From: Callaeas wilsoni
Lineage: Eukaryota; Chordata; Aves; Passeriformes; Callaeidae
Length of the DNA stretch: 64,000 bases
Direction of reading: 5' to 3'
Assembly: GCA_013398955.1 (NCBI GenBank)
Contig: VWPU01001253.1
Coordinates: 1-64,000 of the forward strand
The notes beneath the pieces were generated by a model, which had not been told where the DNA came from, ran no database searches, and saw only the letters and a list, made by a program, of their open reading frames with translations. The position numbers and the translations under genes were made by a program. How positions within the stretch are numbered: position 1 is the stretch's first letter; each line of letters starts with the position of its first letter. This document shows positions 28,801 to 43,800 of the stretch, in pieces.

Positions 28801-31800
28801 TTGTAATAGAACTTTGCTGAAACAAAAACGGCATCTTTGTTGTCAGAGTTGGAGTTATGGGAGTCATCCTGATGGCAGTAATTGCCAATTCGGTGTCTGG
28901 GACTGCTGAAGTGAATTTTGGGAGCTCTCCTCTCTCCTTTCCTCTATGTTGAGCAGTGGGGAGCTGTAAAGATGTTTTTCACAGGACCACTGCCCTTGTT
29001 TCCCATTCACCCAATTCACAGCCCTCAACAGGATTAAACGGCATGATAAGAAAAATCCTTTTCATTCTGAAGTTGTAAAACTGACCCTCTTCCCCCTTCA
29101 AGAAGCCCCCTGAGGAAGACGAATATATCGGCCCCAACTGGAACAGATGTCAAAACTCAGAACAGCTCTTTCTTGTTCTTTTCAAAACAGCTCTCTAAAC
29201 TTATAAAGTTTATAAGTATTTTTAAGGATGTGGAGGAGTCTTACTATATGCAGCAAGATAACATTAAAATGCACAGGTTCTCAGGAGTTGAAAGGATGCT
29301 TTTCCTACAAACTCTCTCTTCTCTTTATCTTATCTGCATGGAAAGTAAACAGAAAGTCCCCATTACCTCTCGATATCAGTGAGTCTGGAAGAGTCACGGA
29401 ATCCTTTAGCAAAAGGGTTGCTGTCAATTTTCAACTTGGTTATCTGGGAACACAGGAAAGAGCAACGTTACACAAATATAGTGTTAAGGCACTGCAGCGT
29501 ACAAAGTGTTAACCAAACCATCCCCCGTGACTTCAGTGCTAATTTTATCCACGTGCCCTGTGCGTGTGCATGTGCGCTGCTCTTGAGACACTGCAAAGCT
29601 GAGGAGGCAAACCAGGGTGTAGTGCACACATGGCGGTGGAAAGACCAAAGGGCACGGCAGGCTCAGCCTTCCTGTTGCCCGGAGCAGGAGGAACCCACCC
29701 ACGTACAGCATTACGGCTTCCAAATACTTTAACAGCATCAATCAGGTTGTCTTTTCCACAAGCAGCACAGATCACCCTGCTAACAGCTGAGCCTGCTTGG
29801 TGGAGCTGCACATCAACCAGTACAAGCCCAAACGACCTGAAGCCATGGCTTCAGTTCAACACCTTTTTTGGGATGGAAATGTTCTCAGCCAGGCCTACCA
29901 GCCACCACATAGGGGTAGTTTAACTGGTTTTGTATGAAAAGAGGCTGAGGAAGGGAAGGAAAAACGTGGAGAGAACTCAGATTTAAAGTGTCAGAGCCTG
30001 GACTGAAGGAGTAACCCCACTGAAACTATCACAGCCTTGAAAAAACACAGATCATGAATAAAAACTTTCTTCCCTTCTTCAAAGGTAGCTATAAACCTGC
30101 CCAGTCATTCAGTCAGCCTTTCCATTTTGACATAGCAACCCATTGACCAGGAATCCTTCCTGCCCCAAAACCTCTGAGATCCCCTTTGCAGTGGAACTTT
30201 TCAGGCATATGGTGGTGGCTTTCAATATGTTTTTTTGAGGAGCACGAAAAAAAATGCTTCATTGTCCTTGTGAAATTTTCTATCTATCCAACCAATTTAG
30301 ATTTGGTGAGTAAAACCTGAGACATCATTGTAATATTTGGATTTTCCAGCCATGCATATTCCAAGAGCTAAAAATAAAATTCTAAGTGGAGGGATGAGAG
30401 AAAACACAGGACCCATCCTGCAAGACACTGAATGCCACCAACGCTAGCTTAAGCCCATGAAAATCAACCGCTTTCAACATTTCATATTCAGGGGCTTTGT
30501 CAGCCTGACTTCCCTCAAAAAAAGCCTGTATCAAAGAGGCCATAATTTCATTTTTAATAACTGGGCCTCAAGACTCAGGAAAAATTTAAAAAATGGATGT
30601 TTTCCAAATCCTCAAGCAATGAAACACTCTCATCAAACAAATATATTTCAAAATGGAGTGGCTTCTCCCCCAAATAAAAAAATAAAGAGGACAACTGGAC
30701 CCAAATTTTAATTCTGAGAAAGAGGTCTTCTGTGTGGAAAAGACAGAGAGGAAAGGACATGCTGAGAAAGGCAAATTCTGAGTTTTTAATTAACAGTCTG
30801 CCATTGGTCAAACATCATGGGCCTGAGTACTGGTTGAGGGTTTGAGGCTGTCTCATGGCTCAGGTACAACTGGTGGAAACAACCCTGAAGCGCTGCCACG
30901 AGGACCTTGAAACAGGTCAGAAAGTTAGTTATAGGTTCATTCTACTTCCAAGATATCCATAAGCTCTCAGCTCATGGTGATGTTGCAGGGTGGTGAGTTG
31001 GTGCCTCAGATCCAGTGAACGTTTTTATGGCAGCGTTTCGAAAACTACCTTGAAAAAAGACAAGCTCTAACTAGTTCCATTGACTGAGATCACCGACACA
31101 CCAAGCCAACTGCACTACAGAACAATAAGGATGTCTATTCATCTCTTGAGCATATTTTCACCAATCAAACTTCCATCTTCCTGATATTAAAGTTTTGGTA
31201 TGACATCACAGGAGAAACTTTTTGTATCCACCAAAGCCAGATGAGACTCACAATCATTTATGGCCATATTTTTCCTGAGAGACTGTCTCACAAACAATCA
31301 GAGAACATCTGCTAGAAAGCATTTTAAAATGAAATCTGACCTACAATTCAACTCTGTGGCAGTGGTTTGACTGTTTAAATAAATGCATGCCCTTTAAATC
31401 TTAAATTATGAGATAGTTTGTTGAAAGTGTAATGTATTTAGCTTTTATCTAATAACCTCCAGAAATGTAATCAATCCCTCCTTAAAACAGTTCTGAAAGA
31501 AATGGCAAAAATGAAAAAAGGCTCCATTTTCATTAGTCATAAATAAAATGACAACATCAACCTCTAGGGGTTCCGGAGATGTTCCATTGAGAAATTTTCC
31601 AGCACTCAATGTATGTGCTTTGGGAGGGTTATTTTGGAACATCTCTAGTGTAAATATCGTCAGTAGACACAAATCCATTCTACAGAAATAAATTCTGCGT
31701 TTAGCTGGTTTTGTGCCTGTTCCTATTTTGTTGGTTTCTAAAGAAAGTTGCATGGAAAAACATAACTGTGTGTCCAAACATTATTTTCTCGAGATTGCCA

Positions 31801-34800
31801 GGTGCTGAGTGTGTTTTCTACAGCATTCAGATACAAATCTCAGTCTAAATCAATACATTAAAGCCTTAAAGCAGGATATGGGGTTTGTCATAAGGACTGA
31901 CTTAATATTACTAATATTATCTTCAGAGCTTCCTTGGCCCCCTGTGCAGTAGTTTCATTTTATTCATAGCATTTCAAAATTAATTATTTTTCTTCATATT
32001 AAGAAATGCCAACTTCTTTAAATAATCCAGCAGGTACACTAACTCTGTGATGCTACCTGCCCACATGTTTGGACAGGGCCTATATTTTTCTTAACTTGAG
32101 AGAACTAAGGAGTGAAATAGGTGGGGTTTTTTGAAGTACCACAGTCAGTAAGCCCTTAAAGCATCTCTGAATCACACTGAAGGCAACACATATTTCCACT
32201 GACTTAAATATTAAAGCCCAATCCACCATCAAGCAGAGCCTCTGTTCTCCGATTGTTTATAGACTTCCTAAAATTACTCATTAGCAATCCATTGTTATGA
32301 TCGCCTCCATTTTGTATATATTATTCACTGGCATGCAAATTGAAATTCAAACATCTGGATGTAATCTGGGCAGCCTCTGAAAAGCGTATCTCTGAGTGAT
32401 TTTCCTTATGTTTGAGACTTACTGCTTAATTAGTCAACTTTTTAAGCCCATGAAATCATCATGTGCAAACCAGAATCTCTCTCAGCTCATAGCTTGTGGC
32501 ATGAAAGATCACTGCAAATGAGAACAATTCTTTAATGAGCTATAATTAGAAAATGACAAAATGTTAATATGCAAGCAGCTTTGTATAGACAGAAGGGAAG
32601 ACAAAAGAAAGCCTCTTACTCGTCATTTTTACTCTCATGAATAATCCTTACAGCTCTTTGAAGTCTGTACTACTACTGTATATTCAGGAATTACTTGTGA
32701 ATGTGAATAAGACTGGCATGGAAAGGTAGGTTATGGCAGTAATTTTCCTAGTTTAGATTGGGCAGAAGGGAGTTTTTGGCAGGGTGGGATCTAGTTACAT
32801 CTGTGGAAATTAGCAACTCTACTCACCAATTGATTCTGGTAGGCAGTAACAGCAGTAAAAACTGTCTCTGGAAAGATGAATGTCCTGAATTCTTCTGATT
32901 TCAGATTTAGCAAAGAAGCCGTGTGATCCTTCTTCTTAATGATGTGGACCCTTGGCTGGTACTTGTGCATGGAGTTCAAAATGATCTGCAAGGAAGAATG
33001 ACACAGCACTGTCCTGAGAGGAAGGTTGACAGTGCCCTCAAAGGCTATAAAACCATGGGGGTGGAAAAAAGATCTCATTAACACTGCAGGGGAAGCGTCT
33101 GAAATCTAACCAGCCAGGGGCTGGTTTTCAGAACAAACTCTCCAGCTCCTTTGGGCAGTTCCAGGAAATGAAGGTGGAAAAGCAGGCATCCCAGGAATTA
33201 GTCTCCTCTCACTCCTACGCCACTGGTGAGCATGCATTTCTTGAAGCGTAAATACCTGTTCCTACAGGTGAGGTGTTTTACATACAGAATTAGTTACTGC
33301 CAGAGTGTGCCCCAGTTGGCAGGTGTGAATATGTAACTCCTGAAAGCTAATGGCCAAGACTCCCCACTTGCAAAAATTCGCAGGTGCAGAATAAAAACAG
33401 TCACAAATCCCTCAGGAAAAAAAAATAAAGGACAGAAAAAATTAGACCCATCCAAAAACCTACTAGCAGCAACAGCAGCACAAACTGTCTGACCAAAAGT
33501 AAAACTCCACATAGCCTTTCACTGTGGCAAACCTTTAAAACAAACTCCTTCATAGATGCTCTTCACCGCAGACTACCAAAAATGAGAGCAAGGAGGGAAA
33601 CCAATACGGAACCCCCAAATGACCGGGTTTTGCTATTCTATCCTCATTAATAATTGTTTACGAGCTCTCAAAACAATTCTAAACCTAAGGTACCAACCAG
33701 CCAATTTCAATGTTCACTGGAGTCAAACCAAGAGTCCCCCTTCCTTCAGTTACCACTGGCTGGAGGCCTGTTTGGCTGCCTCTAACCACAGTATTACAAT
33801 ATAAGAATTAAATACAGAGCTCAGCTCACACCAGCCCTTGTTTTGGATATAATCACAGTCACAAGACGAAATTGGCAATGGTGTGGGTGGTTCTATTTTG
33901 CAGGGGCCATAACGACATTACAGTCAGCTCCGTACATCTGGAATAGCTAATGTGCATTCCTCAGGAAGCGTTAACTTCAGCCGAAACATAGCAGGAGCGG
34001 TGCAGTATTTCATGCTAAGTCAATGAGAAAGGTTGCACATTGCATCGGAGTGCAGAGCTTAGAGACAGCTCTATCATGGCTACAATTTCCATCAGCGTTT
34101 TCCTTTGCTGCTCCTTTGGGGCCAAATATTGCCAAGACTCATGCTGGGACTTTGTGGGGAGGCACACAGCAACAAGAAAGGCATTACAATGACAGTGAAC
34201 CATCATCTTGAAAGTGTTTTGTGTCTGCTTTAACCTGCTCAGGTCCTTTTTCAAAGCACTTCACCCTTTTATAGGAGCACACACAACTGCCATGGACCTT
34301 GCCTTTAATACCCTTAGCAACTTACCCTCTCTTTGTAAAATGTTTTCTTGCCATCCTAGTTACTTGGAGTGCACTAAGCAGACGGAAAAGACATTTTAAA
34401 GCAAGGTGCATGGCTGGTGATGAGCTTACTGAGGGGTTGGCCCACAGACCTTGGTGCTTTCCATTGCCTTTCATGGCTGTAATATCCACACCAAGGCATT
34501 ACATCTGAGCAGCAGTCAAGCGGAAGGAGGAAAAAGTTGAGAGCAGCTCCCACACATGCTCTTTCCTTTCACTCATCTCTGAATGCAAATTGTGATAAAG
34601 AAACTACATTTCTCAAACAAGACCACGTAAACCCTTATGAAAGCTTTCCAAAAACCAGAGTGCACATAGATAACATCCCCTACCATGGTACTCTACATTT
34701 CTCGTTCCCACCAGAGACAAGTCTTGTCATTCATGTATAAAACAAGTACTGAATGTAGCCAGGAGGTCACAAAAGACCCGTGGCCAAGGTAAATGTCACC

Positions 34801-37800
34801 ATTTCCTTCATGTGAGGGTCTGTATGTGTAGTACTCCACCTGCACCCCCACACGAGCTGCTGATGACACGCAAAGACACTCCTTAATATCCATGCAACTT
34901 CTTGTGTTAGGACCATATAAAAACAGCCTGAAGGAGTTAGATCCACAGGGTGTTCCTCACAGAGTAGCCTCCAATAGTGGCCTCAAAGTCCAAGCAGTCC
35001 CCTCCTGCATGGTGTAGCTATCAGAAAATCCCTTATGCCAGCTCTGTTGACAATCCTGCTGGCATGTCCCAAGAGATACATCAGGTATCATATACTCATG
35101 GCAGCCCCCCTGCACACACTTGCTGGCAGCCACAGGCCCCCAGCCACCCCATCCACCTTCATGCTGACAGCCTCAATCAGGGGAGATGACCAGGATCCCT
35201 CCTTATATGACCCTGATTGCTGTGAGGTCAGGCAGGTTTGTAGGCATCTGGCTCTCACTGGCTACAGACCAGTCACCAGAGGCAATCTGGATGCCAGCTG
35301 CAAAATTCCAAGGTGGTTTTCAATTCAGGAACTGTGCTGTGAATGTCGCTTCCATATTCAACAAATAATAGCATTACCATGTAAAGTTTTCTTTCTGAAA
35401 ATACAAAGTTTCTTAACTTCTGCCTGGTTGACTCTAAAAAACCTTGGGTGTAACTCCTTGTGGCTACTCCAAACCCTCTGCTTTCACAGTTACATATTAA
35501 ACACGTTCACAGCTTTGTGTTTGCTTTTGCATACATCCATGTGCTTGAGTTTTGCTATCGTAAATGCCAAAAAACCAATTACAATAATGTATACACTCAC
35601 GGCTCACCTCACCATAAACCAGAAATTATGGCACTCCAATGAAGGGCAATGAAAAGTCCTAAAGAAAGCACTCTGCATGAAAAATACCACTAAAAATCTG
35701 GGGGAAAACTGTCACATTCATAAATATTTCACGGTCAGAAAAATGACAATTACTTGCTTGGCTGTAAAAATCTAGAGATAGGAGCCATTTCCTTCCTCTG
35801 GTAAGGATATCTGAAAATGTTTCCATGGAGCGAGCTGTGTGTCATGCACACAGAGATAAGACTTCTGCCTGATTCTTGGGGAGAATATGTGCATAACTAC
35901 AGGGTTACACATGCCGCTGAAGGTACACAAGCAGAAATGCTTGCCAACTCCAAAAATCTCGGAATAAGAGAAAACAAACATATGCTAGAACAAACAAATG
36001 CCTCTCTTCTCTTCAGATTCCTTTTCAGGAAGTGAACCACCCTACAAATAAACCACAATTACCTTAACACCCAAAACTGTCTTCTGGACAATGAAGAAAG
36101 CAAGCAACTAGAACAAACTGGAATCAGGTTGGATCCATTTTCCCTTCCTGTAACTAGTATTTAAAGGCGTCTTTTGGGTCATCCAAACTTCCTCAGGAAC
36201 CAACACACCTTATCAAACATAATTAAAAAGTAAAGACCGGCTCTTACAAACTGAAGGGAGAGATTTCAAGAGATATTTCAATTTCCCCTCTTCTCTTCAT
36301 ACACAGGAGATCAGAAATGCCATGGGCCATAGCAGGTTGAGCCCTCCTTAAAGGCTCCAGAGGACTGATTTCTTCCTTAATTCTACTGATCATGCAGTGA
36401 TGGCATTCACATAGCTTCAGTAAGGCAGCACCTGACATCCTAATTTGGAACATAAAACCCCACAAAATAATGAAAAGAGAGTGCTTCGTGAAGGGGTAAC
36501 ACCTGTCACTCAAACCTCAACACAGGATAAAGCTTTCAGGGCTTATCCTTAACTGAACAAACAAAACTTTCCATTGTTTTCGACTGTCCAGAGTCTTTGT
36601 GTAAAGAACGCGATCAGCCTCTGCTTCTCCGGAAATTAATGGGAAGGCTGCATCTCAGACACTACGGATCATTTTCTCCTGCTGCCTGTATTTGAGACGA
36701 TTACATCTCCTTGCTCTGCCACATGTCTCTGTTCCCGACAGCTCCTCAGATCTACTTCTTCTTCCTACTCCTCTGGGCTTCTGGGAACTGCAGCACTCCT
36801 AACTAGCTTGCAATATACTGCTGTGAGCCCTTTATTAGAGGCACACATGGCCCCTGTTATGATGAAAAATGCTTCTTTTTAAGTGCTCACGTATACTGCT
36901 CTATCATCACTCGGTGATAGAGCCCACAAATCTTCAGCTTTGCCCTTCTACAGATTATGAAATAAAAGAGAGGAAAAAAGCAAAACCATTCTCCACTAGT
37001 CATGAAGGGAACAACGGTGGGAATTAGGTTTAAGAACAATATACCCACAGATGGATCTCTACAAAAGAAAAACACAGAGGCATCTATCTGAGCTTTCTTT
37101 TGTTTATTTGTTTGGGGTTTTCAGCTATTTTTGATGCTGTTATTTCCAGGATGTATTTTAAGTTATCATGGCTGTGATTCAATGCTCAGTTCTTGAAATA
37201 AGTGAAAATTCTCTTTTGGATGAGAAACATTTGCACAGAACACTGCTGACACAAATGGCCACTGTCTCACACAGTCCAGGCAATAAATACCACACTAGGG
37301 AAGGGATTTCTGATACATTGTATTCTGCAATTATTCAGATGAACAAATTAGTTACCCCTATACATGCTTTAGAATTCAAAATCATTCCTCTCTTCCCAAC
37401 ACCTCATTTACTAACATTGCCTTTAATGCTCATCGTTCTGAACTGAACTTCCCTGTTCTCAGCCAACAACTCTCAAATCCATCTCCTTGCTCGTTCTGCC
37501 TTCCCTGAGAGAACCACCAAGCCCAGAGGCAACAATTTTAGCTCTTTCTTTGCAATTTGGAAGCACTACCTAGTCGTTCCTGCACTTTACAGGCACTTTT
37601 AGGGAGAGGACAGGACAGACAATACCTAATCTTACCACGTACCGCTAGGCAGTCAGATAACTAAAGGAATTGTCCTCACTGATGGATCATAGCAGGAACC
37701 CATGGCAAGCAGCTCTGAATCCTACTTACCATCTTCTGTCCTCAGGACTTGTGACAGCAAACTGGCACCAATCAGAGCTGGGACCTGTCTCCTTCCGAGG

Positions 37801-40800
37801 CCCAAGCCCACCCTGTGGCACCTTGACTTGCAGTTAGCCTACAATTATTTCAAGGGCAATTGAGGCACACTTATTTTTTATAATACTATAGACCATGCTT
37901 TGGTGTTAGGTCAGTATTTTCTTCTGACTCTGTGCCCATGCTGCGATGACTCTGGAAGCGAAAGAGCTCTTATTGATGGACCCAGCCCTAACAGGTTGCC
38001 TGAAGTGACCTGTAGGGAGCTTCCAAGCACACATGTAAAAGCACGTGGGTTTGCTGGCCATTGCACATGGCAGAGCACACTGCCAAGTTACAGCAAAATG
38101 TAAGCAGAAGCACAACAAAAGGCTCACCTGCCTTCCTTCTATCTCTTGCTCTGATGCTCAACTCCACCCTGAACTTGTCCCTGATGGATGTTTTGTGTCT
38201 AATGGAAGTAGGAGCATGATTTGAACCATTGATCCAGGCTCTACCTTATGAAATACTAAAAACAACCCTGACCTTTAAAGTTGCCCATTCCTCAACAACA
38301 GAGGAATCCAAAGGAACCCTTAAATGTCTTAAATCAAACACATTCAAGCTTCATGCAGCGTCCTCCTGCACTGTAGCGTGAAGGGCTGGCTAAAAGAGGT
38401 GCAACATGGGGGCCATGGCAGCCTTTCCCCATGGCAATCTCTCTCCCATTTAGCCCTGTGGCACAAGCAAGCAATTCCTTGGTGATTTCTTTTCTCTTTC
38501 CCTCCCATAGAGCTACTCACATGGCCATGCTGATCCAGCTCGTTGTTGGTGAGTTTGACTTTTTCGAAGGACACCATCTGCTTCAGCAGTTGCTCTCCTG
38601 TGAATGGGGAGTCAGGGTGCACATACAACCTAAAAAACACAGGGAAAATGTCTGCTCATAAAAAAATCTCACCTCTGGGCTTGTGTGTGGGCACCACCTC
38701 TGCATGAAATTAAAATGCACATATCATTTTGCTTCCGGGATATGCACTAGTTTCACGGACATGGACTTCCTGAGAGCTTAGGGTAATACAAATCTGCTGC
38801 TAGAACATGACACCGTCTCCCCCGAATTAATGAATTCCTGAAATAAAGCTATTAGTGAAGGACAGTAAAGCAGATGACTTATTTAATTCACTGGAACATA
38901 ATTGGGAACCCTGTGTCTGAGTGCTAGACTGCTCCATAACCATACCTATTATTTTATCCCACTATCTAAAATGGAGACATTAACTAACATTCGCTGTTGT
39001 GTCTTTTCCCAAATGAAAAATTGATGATGTCTTTCCCCACAGCTGTACTAACAAGCACTTAAAATAACAATGACTCCAGCTCCAAGAGAAAAAACATGGT
39101 ATCATTACAGAGATAATGGGGGAATGCAGATAAAAATGCATTTTTCTTTATATGTAACATTAAGCCGTGATAATGATTTTAACCTGCACTCGATCACACA
39201 TTTGCTGTGGTGACGTCTGTTTATAAGAGGTTGAAGGCTGCAGTCCAGCACAGTGGTCTGACATGAAAAATTAGTTGCAGCTCTGCTATTAACAATCCTA
39301 CACTTGGGAAATTAAGCAGAAGAAAAGGAAGCAAGAAGATATGCAGATACAATGACATATACATCATGACTACACTAATTACAAGCACCATGCTACTTAA
39401 GAGCAATGATTTTATAGGAATATGTATTGCTGAAAATTAATAACTCAATTGTTCTTTTGTGATGGCAAATTAAGAGCTGGATTAGACCTTCAGCTAGTGC
39501 AAACCAGTCCTGTTCTGCTTCTGCCCACATTGGTTATCACTCACTGAGGGCCTGACTCTCACTTTGGGTGATGTCTTTGGCTACACAAATGACTTTCTTC
39601 CATTAGGTGGGTGGGGCAGCACTGAGCTGCCAGGTTAGGAAGATAAACATTTGTCCTTGTTGTTGAGCTACGATTTTAGAACGGAAAAACCACTAAATGG
39701 TGGGGCGTAGCTCTCCAATAGACCACGCTGATCCCTAATCAAGGCATGCCCATACTAAAGACGCTAAGAAGAGCCCTGTTGCTCAAAGAGGACGGAGATT
39801 TGTTCCTGAGTTCTGTTTTTGCCAGTAGACTCCCCAAGTCACAGTGAAACTAAAGTTTTACCGGCACAGCTCACTTCATATGTGCAGGATGTTTTCTTTA
39901 CATTGATCCAAAGCACAGCTTGGCTGCTCTATCTATGTCCATGGGAGGGATGCTGAGCCAGAATTCCTGTCACAATAAAATATTCCTAGCATGGAGGCGT
40001 CTTCACTGCTATCAACTCTGCTGATTGCACAGCAAAGCTCATAAAAAAATGATGATGTATCCAAAATCCCAAGACCTGGAATCATGCAATGTCAAAAGAA
40101 TCTTAGCTCGCATGAAAACTAGCTTTGCCTTCCTCTAAAAAAACTGCGAAAATTTTAATATTTAGAGCCCTGAATTAGGGAAGGCAAAACAAAAAGAGTC
40201 CCAAACATGCTCTGCAACTTTTGAGCCAGCCTTGTGATAGCTTTTTATTTTTTTGGAGCCTGACTCCTAATTTTGAATGTCTGGATAACTGATAATGTTT
40301 ACTGTGATCGCAGAGTGTCAGACTCAGCAAGGTTTGGCTAATTGGGACCAAGAAGCCAAAGTATTTCAAATATGTGCAGGGAATGAGTAAAGACCTCCCT
40401 GTGCTGAAAAGCTGAGCACAATTGTTTTACACCATCGATGGTTAATGCTTGGCACTGCTTTGAAACTACCAAGTGCCTGCAAACAGAGTGCTAAGAGGAA
40501 AGTCGCTGAAGGATGGGTACCAGAATATCAGTTACTGAAATGCAATAGTAGACCTTACTTTTCTTTATCCATCTGCTACACCCCATTGATCCCACTGCAA
40601 TGTGGGGCTCCACCTGGTGACCTACACCTATTTCCCAGACTTCTCCCATAGCCTGAGCTTGCACACCTCAGGGAAGAGGGTTCAACAGTTGACATAGCGA
40701 TTTCTGAAGCAGAAGTTGTTGGCAAGACCACGAGTGCACACGAGCAAACAGGTCAGCCAGATAAATATGCACATTCCAGTGCGGCACACAAGGCTCTCCC

Positions 40801-43800
40801 AGAAGTTTGCCTGGGATCTGCTGCCTAAGGCCAGCCAGATGTGAGGGGCTGCTTGTTTCGATTCACAAAGGATTTAGGAGCCATATTTGGGTGTGAATTT
40901 GCTTCACAGTATATAATGTTTCATGATATACGCAAGGTTTGGGTTCTGCTTCTTTCTTGTGTATTTTGGAATGCGACACTGCACTCCCTCTATTTAGTTT
41001 AACAGATGGTCTGGTCCCACAATCCCCATACATGCTACTTTTATTTACCATAGTTTCTCAAATAATTTGCAAAATATAATACCTTTTAAAGGTTTCCTGC
41101 CTAGAGTTCTCTGTAAGTCTGTAAAGACTAAGTTCATGAAACAAATTATTGTAGACAAATACAGTTTGAAAAAGAAGAAGTGACAAACTTTTGAGTGAAA
41201 GAAATGAGGCAAAAAAGGAAGATCAAATAAAGGTACATGCTGAAACTTACTGAACTCATGTTTCACACAGCCTTAACAATGTGGAAGACAAACACAAAAT
41301 ATCACATAGGAACTCTATCCCCAGATAGCACTTTAGAAGATTTACAAAAGACTTTCTGAAAAGTATTTTTATTTAAGTGTTCGTTGCAACATAAACTTGT
41401 CTTCAGCATTGACAGCAGGAAGACAAGGATAAAACTGGTTTTAATACAAAATTCCCTGAAGGGCTAATCTTTCGAACAGAATCACAGAATACTTATTAAT
41501 TTGAAAAAAACCAAAAAAAACCCTACAAAACTGTCTTCGTGTTGAAAGTTATTTTTATAATGGAAAGAGTAAAACCATCAAACTGGTTCAATCCTGCAAA
41601 GTCTTACAACCAGGCACAATGCAGCTCCCGAATGATTCCCCTGATGTCACTGTGCCTGGGCAGATGCAGGCAGTGATGTGCGTGGGGAGAAGCACCTTGT
41701 TACCAGTGCCCAGACACTGAGCACACGTACACCTCTCACTGACACTCCTCAAGCAGGGAGAGGTAAAACCCTGTGTTTGGAGGACAAGAAATCATAGCTT
41801 CATCAAGGATTTCTGTTACTGGAGCAGGACCAAACTCGTTCCAAGACGGGAGGAAAACTACTTTTAATCTGCTCAAGCAAGAATGAGGCCTCTCACCTGA
41901 AAAGGTGCCTTAACACTCTGGAAGAAGCACTGGTAATGCAAACATTGGCACACTGAACCTCTTGACATGCTTTTTCCCACCAAAGAGAAGTATAAGGAGG
42001 ATAAAGTGCATAAATGTATATGTAAGTACTGTCCACACAAAGAAAAAGCTACTTCTGCCTGTGCTCTGATCAATAGTCTGTTTAACTAAGCATCTTGAAA
42101 ATGAAGCAGGAAAGGTATACATTTACACATGGGGCAAAGCAGTCTGAAAATGGAACAGCACAGATACACATTTCCACATAGGGGCACTAATCTGCTGAGG
42201 ACTCCCAAAAGTTACCACAGTACAGTAAAAATAACTATTAAACTTCAAGAAGGTTTTATCCAATACTCAGTAGGGCAATTGCTAATTATTCCAACCTCTT
42301 GTCTTATTTCCTTGTTGAGCGAGTCTGTGCCAGACAGAGTGTGAATCAGAAATCTATTTAGAGGTATCCCAAAAGGGGCGTGAATAGAAAAATGAGAAGG
42401 GGGAAACCCTGCCTTAAAACTATTTCTGTTCTTCTGTTATTTCTTCTTTTGATGCTGACTCCTTTGGAGCAGGATCTGTGTTTTTTCTTTGGGTTTTGAT
42501 CAGTGCCCATTACAATACGTCAAATGAAGCCCTCAGACATTAACCACACTGCAAGAAGGAGTTTTTGGCCATGAAAACAAAGCAGACATAACTCCTAGGT
42601 TGCTGTCTTTAATCACAGCTTCTCTGCTTGCGCTTTTTGTTTGTTTACTTCCCTGAACAGCCTTCCAGAGATCACCAGTCACCAAGATTTCAGTTCAACT
42701 ATTTATATAAGGAAATCGCACAGAATTCGGTGCCTATACTCACAGACCAAAAAAATTCGTTTCCATTTCTTGTGTTGCACTTATAATTTCTGCCGCTGTA
42801 ATAAGCAAGTTCTTAACCCCAGGCTAAGCCACCTGGAGCAGGATCCGTGTCCCTGCGCGGAGCCCTCTGCAAAAAGTTTCTTTGAAGCCAGAGAGGCATC
42901 CGCGTTATTTCCATATCTCCGGCTCTGACTCAGCAAAGCCTTTCGACATGTGCTGCAGTCTTACCGGGCTTGGGGGCTGAAGTAGGTACAGAAGTGCTGG
43001 GCTGAATACGATGAAGTGTGGGTCTCCTCTGAAGTGCCCTCCCACTGTACAGCTCCGCGCTGCAGCCTCAGTTGCCCAGTGCTTAAAGGGACCAGTCATT
43101 AATTACATTAACGGAATGACTTTAAAAATTAAATTTCTAAAGCATTTGTTTCTGTAGAGAAAAGGGTATTTCTTTTAGAGAATTTATTTTACAGAGGGGT
43201 TTTTTTTCCCTGATGTCTCAGAATATGTCATGATTATTAAAAGGAAAAAAAAAATTAACTGTGCTGTGGAACTGATCTGTACTTTGCCTGCTGTCTAAGA
43301 GATTACTAAAATCAAGAATAAAATCATTGGTTAGCAAATGCTGGATATGTTACAGAAATAATATCATTTCAAGCATAAACAGCAATGAACTGCAATTTAC
43401 TTCTACTTTGGCTTGGCTGGTGGTGCCTGGATTGCTTTATGAGGTCAAATATTAAGAGGGCAAATCCAAGAGACAAATCTTTTTTTTTTTTCTAAGCTTT
43501 CTTATCTGAATCACAACAAACTTCATTTGAAAAAAAAATAAAAACCAAATAATATATATAAAAGAATTCTTAACCAAATTCTGCATGTCTTGGAATATTC
43601 AGTATAAATCAAACCTCAAGCAGAGATTTGAGGCCAGATTCTGCAACACAAAAATTGTAATCAGAGTTTTGTAACCAACTTTGTTGAACATGAACTCAAA
43701 ATCTCAGAGCACTGTTTGCAAACAGAATGGAAAAATTAATACAAGGTAGTTATTGAAGAAAAAAAAAAGTAAATAGAAATAAAAGACCAGCAATAAAATC

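Larger units (their letters stand above)
18268..29366 (-). other. TBX20: TBX20 intron 6
   Basis: At 11.1 kb this is the largest intron. It contains two A-rich simple-sequence blocks (23250-23330 and 23657-23712), a near-identical 36-38-bp sequence present twice 2.5 kb apart (24184 and 26742), and otherwise unique AT-rich DNA. No other exon or full transposon is recognised. Confidence 0.85.

Noticed and set aside
41479..41500. CAGAATCACAGAATA resembling the terminal repeat of CR1
   Set aside because: Only about 15 bases match and the adjacent sequence has no CR1 similarity.
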